Part shown: positions 7,288 through 15,492 of the stretch, in pieces
Position numbering within the stretch: the stretch's first letter is position 1
Layout: each line of letters starts with the position of its first letter
Source: Paenibacillus xylanexedens
Lineage (GTDB): Bacteria; Bacillota; Bacilli; Paenibacillales; Paenibacillaceae
Direction of reading: 5' to 3'
DNA: 64,000 nt
NCBI RefSeq assembly: GCF_007680605.1
Contig: NZ_VEIO01000001.1
Coordinates: 62,001 to 126,000 of the forward strand
Notes under the pieces: generated by a model
What the model was told of the DNA's origin: nothing
Seen by the model: only the letters and a program-made list of their open reading frames with translations
Databases searched by the model: none
Translations under genes and position numbers: made by a program

Positions 7288-7452
7288 ACTTAATCTAATC
7301 GCACATTCATACACGGTGCTTACCGGCTCCTTGAACCGCAAGAGGCATTTCGATGAGTCGTTTGCAGTGGACAACATTGAGGATCTAACCATGTCGCGGC
7401 TGAAGCATACGTCTTTTAAGCTTCTCGACTTCGTGAATTCCAAACGTTATCT
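7288..7452 (+). repeat. attC-like recombination element H (long form)
   Basis: About 165 bp. Left ACTTAAT, then ...CACATTCATACACGG; right CGTGAATT, CCAAAC, GTTATCT at 7446-7452. Inside are GCTCCTTGAACCGC and AGTGGACAACATTG segments resembling the middle of C and G. ACTTAAT differs at one position from the reverse complement of the unusual GTTAAGT that opens this cassette. It is the last recognisable member of the continuous array; no partner AGATAAC with a following L-box was found downstream. Confidence 0.5.
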
Positions 7453-7481
7453 GATATTTTTGCATGAGGTGAATGTATCAA

Positions 7482-7970
7482 ATGATAAAATTAAATATAA
7501 AAGTAATGATCTTGATCTTATTTTTAATTTTGACTGCCTGTTCGGCCAGTAATGAAAAAGAGTCTTCTGACTCCATCTTTCAGGTTGGAATAGATGAGAT
7601 TGAAAATGTTAAGGTCAACAAACCCTTTCAATTCGTAGGGTATTTGAAAAATTCATCAAAAAAGGCAGTGGAGATATCTCATGGTTCAGGCATGTTCAGT
7701 TACGAGATTTATAATGAAGCTGGCGAGAGAATCCTTCCAAATGCAACCGTGCTATTAGAACACGCTATTGGCTATCAGGTTGAGATTGGGCCAGGTGAAG
7801 AATATAGAAATAATGGACAAGAGCAACGAAGTAAGGAATATTATGAATTAGTTATCCAGCAGCCAGGCAATTACAAAGTTAAAACGCATGTCGAATTTAT
7901 GATGAATAATGATGACAAGCAAAAGAAAATAAGCTTATCGAGTGAATCCAAAGAATTCAAAGTGCAGTAG
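7482..7970 (+). CDS. Lipoprotein with BsuPI-like beta domain
   Basis: A 162-residue secreted lipoprotein. ATG 7482 is chosen because GAGGTG lies 10 bp before it; ATG 7473 is too close. The signal peptide ends in the lipobox LTAC (Cys about residue 19), so the mature protein is membrane-anchored outside the cell. The remainder (VNKPFQFVGYLKNSSKKAVE, later EIGPGEEYRN and QPGNYKVKTHVEF) resembles the immunoglobulin-like intracellular proteinase inhibitor (BsuPI) fold. It begins 30 bp after element H, so it may be the first gene past the last attC-like site. Confidence 0.7.
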   Translation: MIKLNIKVMILILFLILTACSASNEKESSDSIFQVGIDEIENVKVNKPFQFVGYLKNSSKKAVEISHGSGMFSYEIYNEAGERILPNATVLLEHAIGYQVEIGPGEEYRNNGQEQRSKEYYELVIQQPGNYKVKTHVEFMMNNDDKQKKISLSSESKEFKVQ

Positions 7971-8015
7971 AGGATTGCAGGGAATCTCAACATAAATTTA
8001 GCCGAGGTGATTTCA

Positions 8016-8438
8016 ATGGAAGTACAAATACTCAAAAAACAAATTAGTGTAGAAGATTATATGAATCTCAGGGAAATCGTGGGATGGGGGAATCCTGAAA
8101 ATATAGAGGCCATTGAACGTGGATTAAAGAACACGTTATATTCCATCTGTCTAGAGGTTGAGGAGCAGACCATAGGATATGGAAGAGTCGTGGGCGACGG
8201 TGGGTTTACTTTTTATATACAAGACATTATCGTGCTGCCTTCCTATCAGAGGATGGGGTTAGGCCATAAAATAATGGCGGAACTGATGGAGTATATCACC
8301 AGTACTTATCCGCCAGGAAGTTCAGTGGGACTCATGTCGGCAAAAGGCAAAGAAGATTTTTATAAGAAATTTGGATTCGTGGAGAGACCCAATGAAAGTT
8401 ATGGTGCAGGAATGATCCAATACTTAAAGAAACCATAG
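8016..8438 (+). CDS. GNAT-family N-acetyltransferase (YitH/ElaA-like)
   Basis: A 140-residue acetyltransferase. ATG 8016 follows GAGGTGA; a GTG inside that site at 8007 is unlikely. Motif A reads IIVLPSYQRMGLGHKIMAEL (about residues 70-89), followed by LMSAKGKEDFYKKFGFVERP. The compact single domain suggests a small-molecule or antibiotic acceptor, not determinable here. It has no close operon partner. Confidence 0.85.
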   Translation: MEVQILKKQISVEDYMNLREIVGWGNPENIEAIERGLKNTLYSICLEVEEQTIGYGRVVGDGGFTFYIQDIIVLPSYQRMGLGHKIMAELMEYITSTYPPGSSVGLMSAKGKEDFYKKFGFVERPNESYGAGMIQYLKKP

Positions 8439-8511
8439 TAGAGGTATTTCGAGCAAGAGGAATCCACCGCACACATAGCCGAAAGAAGTTCTTTAATGAG
8501 GAGGACCCTAT

Positions 8512-9279
8512 ATGATATTAGAAAAAGTTATAAGTCAAATTACCATACAAAGTGAATATAAGGATTTAGTTGATACGTATGTAGAGCATGTCCTGAACGA
8601 ATTCAAAGATAAGATTCATAGCATTTATATGTGCGGCTCGATTCCCAAAGGAACGGCTCAACCTTTTAAGTCCGATGCAGACTTTACGATTGTATGTGCA
8701 AATCCCAAAGATATTGATTACGAAAGATTGTCGAATATCAAAGATAAGCTTTTGGAAGAATACCCATTTGTCACGAAGATGGATACGATTATTTGCTCGA
8801 TGGATGATGTATTAAGTCGACCGAATGATTGGGGTTTTTGGGTTAAAATCATTTGTGTTTGCATACATGGGGAGGACATTGGTGAAAAAGTACCCCCGAT
8901 CATTATCTCTCCGGAATTCATCTTAGACTTAAATACAGATACCAAGGAGGAAGTGGATCGTGTACATCGTTCACTTTCTAATGCTAGTGATGACGCGATG
9001 AAAACGAGATATACTAAAGGTTACTCGAAGAGATTACTTCGCGCATTATACTCGTTGATTATAGAAGATACAGGGGTATGGGAAGACGACATGACTAAGA
9101 TGAAAAATGCGATATTAGACTATTGCGAGATTGACCCCGCTTTAGTTGAGTATCTATATGCTTGTTATTTGGATAGTTGTCATGTACCTGTTGAAGAGTT
9201 TCTGAGAAATGCAGAGGAAGTATATCGCTATTTCGAGAATGCTTTACATACAATGGCTGCATCCAGAAATTCAAAATGA
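8512..9279 (+). CDS. Nucleotidyltransferase-domain protein
   Basis: A 255-residue protein with ATG 8512 and a strong GAGGAGGA site. The polymerase-beta-type motif is complete: CGSIPKGTAQPFKSDADFTIV (residues about 43-63), with G-S and the D-x-D metal ligands, as in aminoglycoside adenylyltransferases and MNT antitoxins. The C-terminal half is helical (KGYSKRLLRALYSLI...), as in ANT enzymes. It would transfer a nucleotide to a small molecule or protein. The neighbouring short gene is not a HEPN toxin, so resistance-type or housekeeping modification is more likely than a toxin-antitoxin pair. Confidence 0.8.
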   Translation: MILEKVISQITIQSEYKDLVDTYVEHVLNEFKDKIHSIYMCGSIPKGTAQPFKSDADFTIVCANPKDIDYERLSNIKDKLLEEYPFVTKMDTIICSMDDVLSRPNDWGFWVKIICVCIHGEDIGEKVPPIIISPEFILDLNTDTKEEVDRVHRSLSNASDDAMKTRYTKGYSKRLLRALYSLIIEDTGVWEDDMTKMKNAILDYCEIDPALVEYLYACYLDSCHVPVEEFLRNAEEVYRYFENALHTMAASRNSK

Positions 9280-9295
9280 ATGCGAGGTGGGACAG

Positions 9296-9688
9296 ATGAA
9301 GGAGGCTACTCCTAAATATGTTGAACAAGCATCCATGGAAAGTCTCATACAAAAGTTGAATCTGCCGCCACTCACTCCATTTTCACAGGACTGGGAGTAT
9401 ACGTCGGCTGATGCATCGAGATTAGATGAATTCATTACGTATTACGAGAATCATCCATTAAACGAAAATGAGAAATTTACACTGATGATCATTATGATCT
9501 CTTCATTGGATGACTACCTTTCCGAAGGAAAAGGAACGGATGATAAGGAACTATGGGATAGAATAAGACAAAATCTACGTAAAGACTATGAGTTACATAT
9601 CCATACCATTAATTACTGGGCTCAAGATGAGAGCGATCTGGAAGATTGTTTTGCAGTCACACCCTATGTCAGAGAAATGCGAACCTAA
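9296..9688 (+). CDS. Hypothetical protein, immunity-protein-like size
   Basis: A 130-residue acidic soluble protein. ATG 9296 has GAGGTGGG at good spacing; the frame also runs back into the previous gene without a site. Visible features: an N-terminal helix (YVEQASMESLIQKLNLPP), a helix with FTLMIIMISSLDDYLSEG, and an acidic C-terminus. I do not recognise it; small acidic helical proteins of this type are common among orphan immunity proteins. It starts 16 bp after the nucleotidyltransferase stop and 18 bp before the next gene, so a three-gene operon is likely. Confidence 0.65.
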   Translation: MKEATPKYVEQASMESLIQKLNLPPLTPFSQDWEYTSADASRLDEFITYYENHPLNENEKFTLMIIMISSLDDYLSEGKGTDDKELWDRIRQNLRKDYELHIHTINYWAQDESDLEDCFAVTPYVREMRT

Positions 9689-9706
9689 ACGAAGGTGAAT
9701 ACGACA

Positions 9707-10126
9707 ATGATTGAAAAAGAAGAAATCATGGAGAGGTTATTAATAGCCGTGCCCTCCTATAAGGATAGATACGAACGGTACATCCAAGAGAACTATGAAC
9801 CTGGAGAAGAGAGATTGATCTATGTCGATATAAGCGACTTCGTCAAACATGTTGTTGAGTGTTATCAACGTAAAAAAACGGATGAATTCGATGCATTATT
9901 TGAAGTCATTGAAGAGCTTCATACGAATGGAGATTCATTTGTTAAAGAATTTGCTACAGTCGGTATTCTTGAATCATTTCAGAACCAATTATTGGATAAG
10001 AATATCGAGTATAGTGAAGTTGAAAAATATTTAAAAGCGGAATCAAAACGATGGTGGAATCATGTAATTGATTATTGGAATGGAAAGACTCCATACATTG
10101 GAGGACCGATTAAGGAACAATCATAA
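9707..10126 (+). CDS. DUF7674-like hypothetical protein
   Basis: A 139-residue soluble protein. ATG 9707 has GAAGGTGA 9 bp upstream; GTG 9695 is within it. The stretch FDALFEVIEELHTNGDSFVKEFATVGILES and the C-terminal ESKRWWNHVIDYWNGK are, to my memory, typical of a conserved family (DUF7674) often found among orphan immunity-like genes. The family name is recalled, not searched. Mostly alpha-helical; function unknown. Confidence 0.65.
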   Translation: MIEKEEIMERLLIAVPSYKDRYERYIQENYEPGEERLIYVDISDFVKHVVECYQRKKTDEFDALFEVIEELHTNGDSFVKEFATVGILESFQNQLLDKNIEYSEVEKYLKAESKRWWNHVIDYWNGKTPYIGGPIKEQS

Positions 10127-10195
10127 TGTTCTGGATACTGGTGATTTTGAAGCAACCCAAGAATCATTCAAAAGCCCGAAAAGGAGATTACGCTT

Positions 10196-10689
10196 ATGAA
10201 AGTCACGCTTCGCTTTGTCTTACCTAGTGATGCTGAACATGTACAGCAATATGCAAGTTACCCTGAAATTTCAGAGACAAGCAACTTCCCTATCCTTATC
10301 CAGACGGAGCAGGTGAATCATGGGCAAAAATGGTGATTGCCAGACGTGAACAAGGAATATCCTATGTATTTACGATTTTATTGGATGATCAATTTGCGGG
10401 TGTCATGTCTTTAAATGCTGTGGATTTAACTGAGAAAACAGCAGAGTTGGATTACTGGATTGCAGTTCCTTTCTGGAACCGAGGCATAGGTACAATCGCA
10501 GCCCAAAAGGCTATTGCCTTTGCATTTCATGAATTGGATCTTCAAATTCTTAGAAGTGCATGTTTGGCGAGTAATAAAGGCTCGTTAAAGGTCCTTGAGA
10601 AGAACGGATTTGAAAAATTGAATGACTTTGTTTTTGAAGATGGTAAGTTTAAAGATAAAACAGGATGTAGACTTGAATTACATAGGTGA
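10196..10689 (+). pseudogene. GNAT acetyltransferase with a frameshift
   Basis: ATG 10196 (site AAGGAGA) begins MKVTLRFVLPSDAEHVQQYA and reads to SETSNF, then the frame shifts by one base near 10285-10295. The expected PYPYPDGAGESWAKMVIARRE continues in the other frame to 10689. That part holds the acetyl-CoA motif (AVPFWNRGIGTIAAQKAI) and the end strand (SNKGSLKVLEKNGFEKL). Together they form a normal RimJ/RimL-like protein of about 165 residues. It is disrupted as written: either a recent mutation or a sequencing error in a run of C and T. Confidence 0.7.
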
Positions 10690-10809
10690 CGACCTTTAGG
10701 TTGCAAATCCCGATGAGAATTTTACGGAGTCTGTGATTTGATTAGATTGAGTGAGCGGGAAAGGTCTTCATTCTCTACTTCAGCAAAATCCATTAAAGGA
10801 GAAGTGTTT

Positions 10810-11361
10810 ATGCCTCGATTTCCAATTTTAGAAACAGAACGATTTGAGCTAAGACAGATCACGCAAAATGATTCGTTAGATGTATTTCAGTATTTTTCTT
10901 TGGACGAGGTTACCAGGTTTTATGATGTGGAGAGTTTTAGAGATATTAAATAAGCAGAAGAATTAATTCAGAAGTGGAATGAAAGATTTGAAAATAATCA
11001 AGCCATTCGCTGGGGAATCACGTTGAAGTCAGAAGGTAGGGTAATTGGAACATGCGGATTTCATGGTTGGATGAAACATCATTATAAAGCTGCAATTGGA
11101 TATGAACTTTCGCCTGAGTATTGGTATCAAGGTTTTATGACTGAAGTGATTGAGAAGATTGTTGAATATGGATTTCATCATCTTGAATTAAACCGAATCG
11201 AAGCTTTTGTTGAACCAAAGAATGTGGGGTCAAGAAGAGTACTTGAGAAAACTGGATTCAGGGAAGAAGGGGTATTGAAAGAGCACTATTATTGGAGAAA
11301 TAGCTTCGTTGATAATGTGGTATTTGCTTTACTTAAGAATGATTATAAAGGAAATGAGTAA
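10810..11361 (+). pseudogene. RimJ/RimL-type acetyltransferase with an in-frame stop
   Basis: ATG 10810 follows AAAGGAGAAG and starts MPRFPILETERFELRQI, the typical RimJ/RimL opening. A TAA at 10951-10953 interrupts it, and the same frame continues AEELIQKWNERFEN to a normal C-terminus at 11361 with GYELSPEYWYQGFMTEVIEKI and RVLEKTGF. One base change (for example CAA to TAA) would explain it. About 183 residues if restored. It is the second damaged GNAT in a row. Confidence 0.75.
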
Positions 11362-11415
11362 AAGGAATAAAATCAGGCGATTGTTGATTACGACAGAAAA
11401 GAGAGGAATGATTCT

Positions 11416-11997
11416 ATGAAGATGGCACTCATTTTATTCAATGGAGTAACATTTCTTGATTTTGTTGGTTTCTATGATGTTATCTATCGGTTGAATTTAT
11501 TTGACCAAACCAAAGGAACGACCTGGGACATATGTGGATTGACTGAGGAAGTGACAGATGAACTTGGGATGGGCGTAAAGGTGAATGTCATAAAACCTGA
11601 TTTATCTCAATATGATCTTGTTTTTGTTCCAGGAGGTATGGGGACTAGAAAATTAAAAGAAGACATTGAATTTGTGGATTGGATTCGAACTGCCGAATCG
11701 GTAAGGTACAAAATCTCGGTTTGTACGGGTTCACTTTTATTAGGCGCTGCCGGTTTCTTGAAGGACAAGATAGCAACAACCCATCCGAATGCATATGACT
11801 TACTTGAGCCGTACTGCAAAGAAGTAGTTAAAACGAGAATCATTAAAGATGGAAACGTGATCACTGCGGGAGGCGTAGCGACATCGATTGATTTGGGACT
11901 ATATTTGATTGAATTGTTTGCAGGCCAAGAAGAGGCAGATGTAGTAAAGAAACAAATTGATTATCCATACACTGCAGTAGGAATCATTGAGGTTTAG
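11416..11997 (+). CDS. DJ-1/PfpI-family protein
   Basis: A 193-residue class I glutamine amidotransferase-fold protein. ATG 11416 has an AGAGAGGA site. The nucleophile elbow ISVCTGSLLLGAAG (Cys about residue 103) is intact, and an acidic residue precedes it near GLTEEV. It is close to isonitrile hydratase / ThiJ-type members, which act on isonitriles, glyoxals or as chaperones. No AraC domain is fused. Stand-alone gene; the reaction cannot be fixed from sequence. Confidence 0.85.
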   Translation: MKMALILFNGVTFLDFVGFYDVIYRLNLFDQTKGTTWDICGLTEEVTDELGMGVKVNVIKPDLSQYDLVFVPGGMGTRKLKEDIEFVDWIRTAESVRYKISVCTGSLLLGAAGFLKDKIATTHPNAYDLLEPYCKEVVKTRIIKDGNVITAGGVATSIDLGLYLIELFAGQEEADVVKKQIDYPYTAVGIIEV

Positions 11998-12032
11998 TTT
12001 TTTCGAAGAGGGCAATTCAAAGGGAGAAGGAA

Positions 12033-12356
12033 ATGAAAAAGAAAACGTATCTTGTTAATGTTGCTTATTTAATTGATTTGAGCGATGAAGAATACAAAGA
12101 AATGGGTGACCAATTGATCCCAGAACTTGAGAATGAAATGACAGTCAGGCAAAATCTAAAATTAAAATGGGAGAGTAGTTCTACTATATTACTTGATTCA
12201 GAGGTTATGAACTGTGGAAGGTGTTCGAAATGTAATTCGTGGGTAACCGACAGAGAAAAACCGGATTATATAGATGAACTAAACAACGGAGCGGTTGTCG
12301 ATGATCGATTACTCTGTGATGAGTGTTTGCCAGAAGATCATAGGTGGGCATTCTAG
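12033..12356 (+). CDS. Small Cys-rich, probably zinc-binding protein
   Basis: A 107-residue soluble protein. Start ATG 12033 follows GGGAGAAGG. The N-terminal half (LSDEEYKEMGDQLIPELENEM) is helical. The C-terminal half has NCGRCSKC and LLCDEC, four or more cysteines able to form a zinc ribbon or knuckle. No known family is recognised. Nearby genes give no functional clue. Confidence 0.65.
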   Translation: MKKKTYLVNVAYLIDLSDEEYKEMGDQLIPELENEMTVRQNLKLKWESSSTILLDSEVMNCGRCSKCNSWVTDREKPDYIDELNNGAVVDDRLLCDECLPEDHRWAF

Positions 12357-12437
12357 AACGCTGTCTGGGTGCACGCACGAGAGTCATTTCCAGTAGGTGA
12401 ATTTAGATGGACAAAATATATAAATGAGGTGAGAAGT

Positions 12438-12761
12438 TTGAAGTATTTTTACGGGGTGTTAACTATTTTAGGAATCGCATTGCCCTACATGGCGTTTATT
12501 CCTTGGATTGGTGAAAACGGATTCAATCTAACCATGCTATTGAGTGAAGCCAGACAGAATCGGATTAGTGAGTTTGCTTGGTTGGATGTGTTAATTTCGG
12601 CAGTCGTATTGATTGGGTTTATCATATATGAAGGAAAGCGAATTGGAGTAAAGCATATGTGGTTACCGATCATTGGAACGTTAACTGCTGGGGTTTCATT
12701 TGGATTGCCATTATTTTTATTATTGCGTGAAATTCATATGGATAAAATGAAAAATAAATAA
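12438..12761 (+). CDS. DUF2834-type membrane protein
   Basis: A 107-residue protein with three hydrophobic segments (about residues 4-24, 48-68, 79-98). The pattern YFYGVLTILGIALPYMAFIPW followed by WLDVLISAVV matches the small DUF2834 membrane family. TTG 12438 follows GAGGTGAG, so it is chosen over the longer frame starting at 12369. Function of the family is unknown. Confidence 0.7.
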   Translation: MKYFYGVLTILGIALPYMAFIPWIGENGFNLTMLLSEARQNRISEFAWLDVLISAVVLIGFIIYEGKRIGVKHMWLPIIGTLTAGVSFGLPLFLLLREIHMDKMKNK

Positions 12762-12766
12762 ACTTG

Positions 12767-12857
12767 TGGAGTGGTTATAGGTTAGTGGCGGATTCATGTA
12801 GTCCTAATCCAAATAAATCGTTGGTTACTTGTTGAGGTGATTATGGAGTGGTTATAG
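12767..12857 (+). repeat. 14 bp direct repeat flanking a 77 bp step
   Basis: TGGAGTGGTTATAG occurs at 12767-12780 and again at 12844-12857. The second copy contains the GTG start codon of the following gene. The segment between holds no gene. This may be a small tandem duplication of a leader region or chance. Confidence 0.4.
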
Positions 12858-13309
12858 TTGAGACAGAGATTCTAATCGATGCTCCAATAGAGTTATGTTT
12901 TGATATGGCGAGAGATATTGATGTTCATACACAAACGGTCTGGAAACATACGAAAGAGAAAGCTGTCGCAGGAGTGACTTCTGGAAAGATTAATCATAAT
13001 GATAAAGTAACTTTCGAGGCCAGACATTTTTTGATTAGGCAAAAGTTGACGTCAAGGATCACAGCGTACCAAGCTCCTTATTATTTTGTCGATGAAATGT
13101 TGAAAGGTGCGTTTAAAAGCTTGCGCCATGAGCATATTTTTGAAGAACATAACGGCAAGACACTCATGAAAGATCGGCTTACTATGGTGGCTCCGTTTGG
13201 AATTATAGGCTGGGTCACCGAACGACTCATTTTAAAATCATATATGAAGCGTTTCCTCATACATCGAAATCAGCAAATGAAATTACTAATAGAGATGCAA
13301 AGTAAATAG
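12848..13309 (+). CDS. SRPBCC-family ligand-binding protein
   Basis: A 153-residue START/SRPBCC-like protein. GTG 12848 lies 7 bp after GAGGTGA. The opening VETEILIDAPIELCFDMARDIDVH is the usual first strand and helix of the fold. The later KLTSRITAYQAPYYFVDEMLKGAFKSLRHEHIFEE resembles the YndB/cell-division-inhibitor-like subgroup. It is expected to bind a hydrophobic ligand; no catalytic residue is evident. Confidence 0.75.
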   Translation: MVIVETEILIDAPIELCFDMARDIDVHTQTVWKHTKEKAVAGVTSGKINHNDKVTFEARHFLIRQKLTSRITAYQAPYYFVDEMLKGAFKSLRHEHIFEEHNGKTLMKDRLTMVAPFGIIGWVTERLILKSYMKRFLIHRNQQMKLLIEMQSK

Positions 13310-13448
13310 AGGAACGTGATATACATCTTTTTGAAATAGTCGTATATTTCATTTGTAGTTCGCAAAACATATGAGAAAACAAGATGCATCATGCCGGAGT
13401 TCAGTTCAGATTTTCGGAGATATCCCTCATAAACAAGGAGAAGTGAAG

Positions 13449-14024
13449 ATGAGAAAACTCGTTTTATTTCTACATTCATCGCTTGACGGTTTTGTAGAAG
13501 GACCAAATGGAGACATGGATATTGGCTGGGTTTCTTACGATTCGGACTTGGAGAAACACGCGAAAGAAGTTCTGAGCACTGCTGACACGGTCATTTGGGG
13601 ACGTGGGACGTATCAGATGATGCACGGTTACTGGCCATCTGTACGGTCGGACGCATCAGCTTCTCAGCATGAACGGGAGCATGCCGAGTGGATCGAGAAG
13701 ACCGCCAAAATCGTTTTTTCCACAACGCTGGACGACGTCGAGTGGAACAATTCCCGGTTGGTAAAAGAAAATATCGAAGAAGAGATCAAAAATCTCAAAC
13801 AGCAGCCAGGACAGGATATGGTCATACTCGGTAGTCCAAGGTTTGCACACTACCTTATGCAGCTTGATTTAATAGATGAATATAAAATTACGGTGTCTCC
13901 CGTATTAATCGGAAGTGGATTACCGTTATTCCAAGGTCTCAACCAGAAGATCAATCTTGAACTTATTGAAAATAAAACCTTTGATTCCGGTGCTCTAGGC
14001 CTCTTTTACCGGGCGATAAAATGA
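13449..14024 (+). CDS. Dihydrofolate reductase-family (RibD C-terminal-like) protein
   Basis: A 191-residue protein. ATG 13449 follows AAGGAGAAGTG. The N-terminus MRKLVLFLHSSLDGFVEGPNG and the NADPH-binding segments DTVIWGRGTYQMMHGYW and MVILGSPRFAHYLMQLDLIDEY mark the RibD-C/YyaP group. These are NAD(P)H-dependent reductases of mostly unknown substrate. The C-terminal PVLIGSGLPLFQG is typical. No riboflavin genes lie nearby, so a riboflavin role is unlikely. Confidence 0.85.
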   Translation: MRKLVLFLHSSLDGFVEGPNGDMDIGWVSYDSDLEKHAKEVLSTADTVIWGRGTYQMMHGYWPSVRSDASASQHEREHAEWIEKTAKIVFSTTLDDVEWNNSRLVKENIEEEIKNLKQQPGQDMVILGSPRFAHYLMQLDLIDEYKITVSPVLIGSGLPLFQGLNQKINLELIENKTFDSGALGLFYRAIK

Positions 14025-14070
14025 GGGATCTTCTTAAAGTAGAATAAAGGGAGAGAATTCCATTACACAC

Positions 14071-14120
14071 GATCCAGTCTAAGATAAAATGATCTAAGGC
14101 TGGGTTCTTTTATAGATGAA
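14071..14120 (+). terminator. Possible terminator hairpin
   Basis: CCAGTCTAAGAT and GATCTAAGGCTGG form an imperfect stem around AAAAT, followed by GTTCTTTTA. It lies about 50 bp after the reductase stop. The stem has mismatches, so this is a weak call. Confidence 0.4.
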
Positions 14121-14183
14121 AAAAATCTTCCACAATCTGCTTTTGGCGGAAAGATGTTAAAAAAATGAAAAGGAGCATAAACC

Positions 14184-14813
14184 GTGAGCGAATTTACTTC
14201 AGGAAGCGTAACATTAATGAAATATAAAGAGGAAATCCTTAAATATGATCCAATATACATAGATGATTTAAATGATCAATGGTTTGTATTCATCACTAAA
14301 GATACAGAGGTGAGTGAAGAAATTCCGGAAAGTTTAGTTCGAATTTCGGAAAAAATCCCAGTATTATATTTTTATAATTTCGAGGACCATGGTTGGGGTT
14401 ATCGTTTAGTTTACAACTCAAAAGAGATTGCAAGTCTTCAAATCATATATGAATTAATAGATACGATAATTATAGAGCTTGCGGAAGAGAGGTATCCGGA
14501 AGAGGATCATATTGAGTTTTTATATGTCGACCCTAGAGGGGAGAGTATCCGAATAGAACTCATTGAAGAAGTCCAAAGCACGAATAAATATAATGAGGCA
14601 ATCGCAAGACAGTTTATAAATTGCAATCTAGAGGCATTTAAAAGATTTGAAATTGCTGATGAACAAATACAACGATTAAGCCAAGTTTTGAATGCAAACT
14701 ATTATTCTCAATTGGAATCTAAACATCAATTAGTAGAAGAATTTAAGGAAGTACTGAACATTCAAGAAATGAGTTGGATCCAAGTTGATCATTTGCATGA
14801 AAGTGAAGTGTAA
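14184..14813 (+). CDS. Hypothetical protein
   Basis: A 209-residue acidic, soluble protein. GTG 14184 follows AAAAGGAGC. Visible segments: DPIYIDDLNDQWFVFITKDTE, IPVLYFYNFEDHGWGYRLVYN, and a helical C-terminus (YYSQLESKHQLVEEFKEVLN). It gives the impression of a small alpha/beta domain plus helical bundle but matches no family I can name. It overlaps the upstream extension of the next frame by a base, and the two genes are probably cotranscribed. Confidence 0.65.
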   Translation: MSEFTSGSVTLMKYKEEILKYDPIYIDDLNDQWFVFITKDTEVSEEIPESLVRISEKIPVLYFYNFEDHGWGYRLVYNSKEIASLQIIYELIDTIIIELAEERYPEEDHIEFLYVDPRGESIRIELIEEVQSTNKYNEAIARQFINCNLEAFKRFEIADEQIQRLSQVLNANYYSQLESKHQLVEEFKEVLNIQEMSWIQVDHLHESEV

Positions 14814-14860
14814 TGCCTGAATCACTCTACTATAAATATATAAAACCGGAGGTGTGGAAA

Positions 14861-15451
14861 ATGAAGATTGAAGATGTTTACAACAATTTACCTGTGCTTG
14901 AGACTTCGAGAACGATACTTAGAAAAATTGAAAAGAATGATGTGCAAGATATCTATTCTTATTGTAGTGACCCGGATGTATCCAAATATACAACATGGCA
15001 TCCGCATATGAAAATAGAGGATACAGAGAATTTTGTTGATTTCATTATAGATAAATATAATAAAAGCCAGATCAGCCCATGGGGGATACAAGACAAAACC
15101 ACAGGCAAGATCATCGGAACTTGCGACTTTGTAGGCTGGGATATCAATCACCACAAAGCAGAGATTGGATACGCATTGTCAAGAGATTATTGGGGACAAG
15201 GTTATATGACGGAGTGTGTGAAGAAAATAATCGAATTTGGTTTTGAACATATGGATTTAGTTCGAATTGAAGCTAGATGTATATCAGCGAATACGGGTTC
15301 TTCAAGAGTCATGGAGAAAGCAGGCATGGAGTTTGAAGGGATTTACAGAAAGCATATATTCATTAAAGGGAAATTCGAAGACCTCAAAACGTATTCCATC
15401 TTAAACGAGAATTCAGCCAAGTTATTTGAAGCAAACTTTTCTACGCGATAA
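14861..15451 (+). CDS. RimJ/RimL-type GNAT acetyltransferase
   Basis: A 196-residue protein. ATG 14861 follows GGAGGTG; the frame extends upstream to 14813 without support. Typical order: LETSRTILRKIEKNDVQDIYSY at the start, GYALSRDYWGQGYMTECVKKI (acetyl-CoA motif, about residues 107-127), then RIEARCISANTGSSRVMEKAGM. Members acetylate protein N-termini or small amines. It is intact, unlike the similar broken gene at 10810. Confidence 0.88.
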   Translation: MKIEDVYNNLPVLETSRTILRKIEKNDVQDIYSYCSDPDVSKYTTWHPHMKIEDTENFVDFIIDKYNKSQISPWGIQDKTTGKIIGTCDFVGWDINHHKAEIGYALSRDYWGQGYMTECVKKIIEFGFEHMDLVRIEARCISANTGSSRVMEKAGMEFEGIYRKHIFIKGKFEDLKTYSILNENSAKLFEANFSTR

Positions 15452-15492
15452 CATAATAAAAGTAACTAAACCCTTTCATATGGAGGTTGATT

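Noticed and set aside
7316-7552. Open frame reading through element H into the lipoprotein gene
   Set aside because: It has no ribosome site and covers the attC-like repeat and the signal peptide of the next gene in another frame.
8512-9688. Nucleotidyltransferase plus following gene as an MNT-HEPN toxin-antitoxin pair
   Set aside because: The nucleotidyltransferase is long (255 residues, with helical C-domain) and the neighbour shows no RxxxxH HEPN motif.
15444-15465. CGATAACATAATA after an acetyltransferase gene as another attC-like end
   Set aside because: Only the outer TAACATAATA agrees; there is no L-box and no right half before the next gene.
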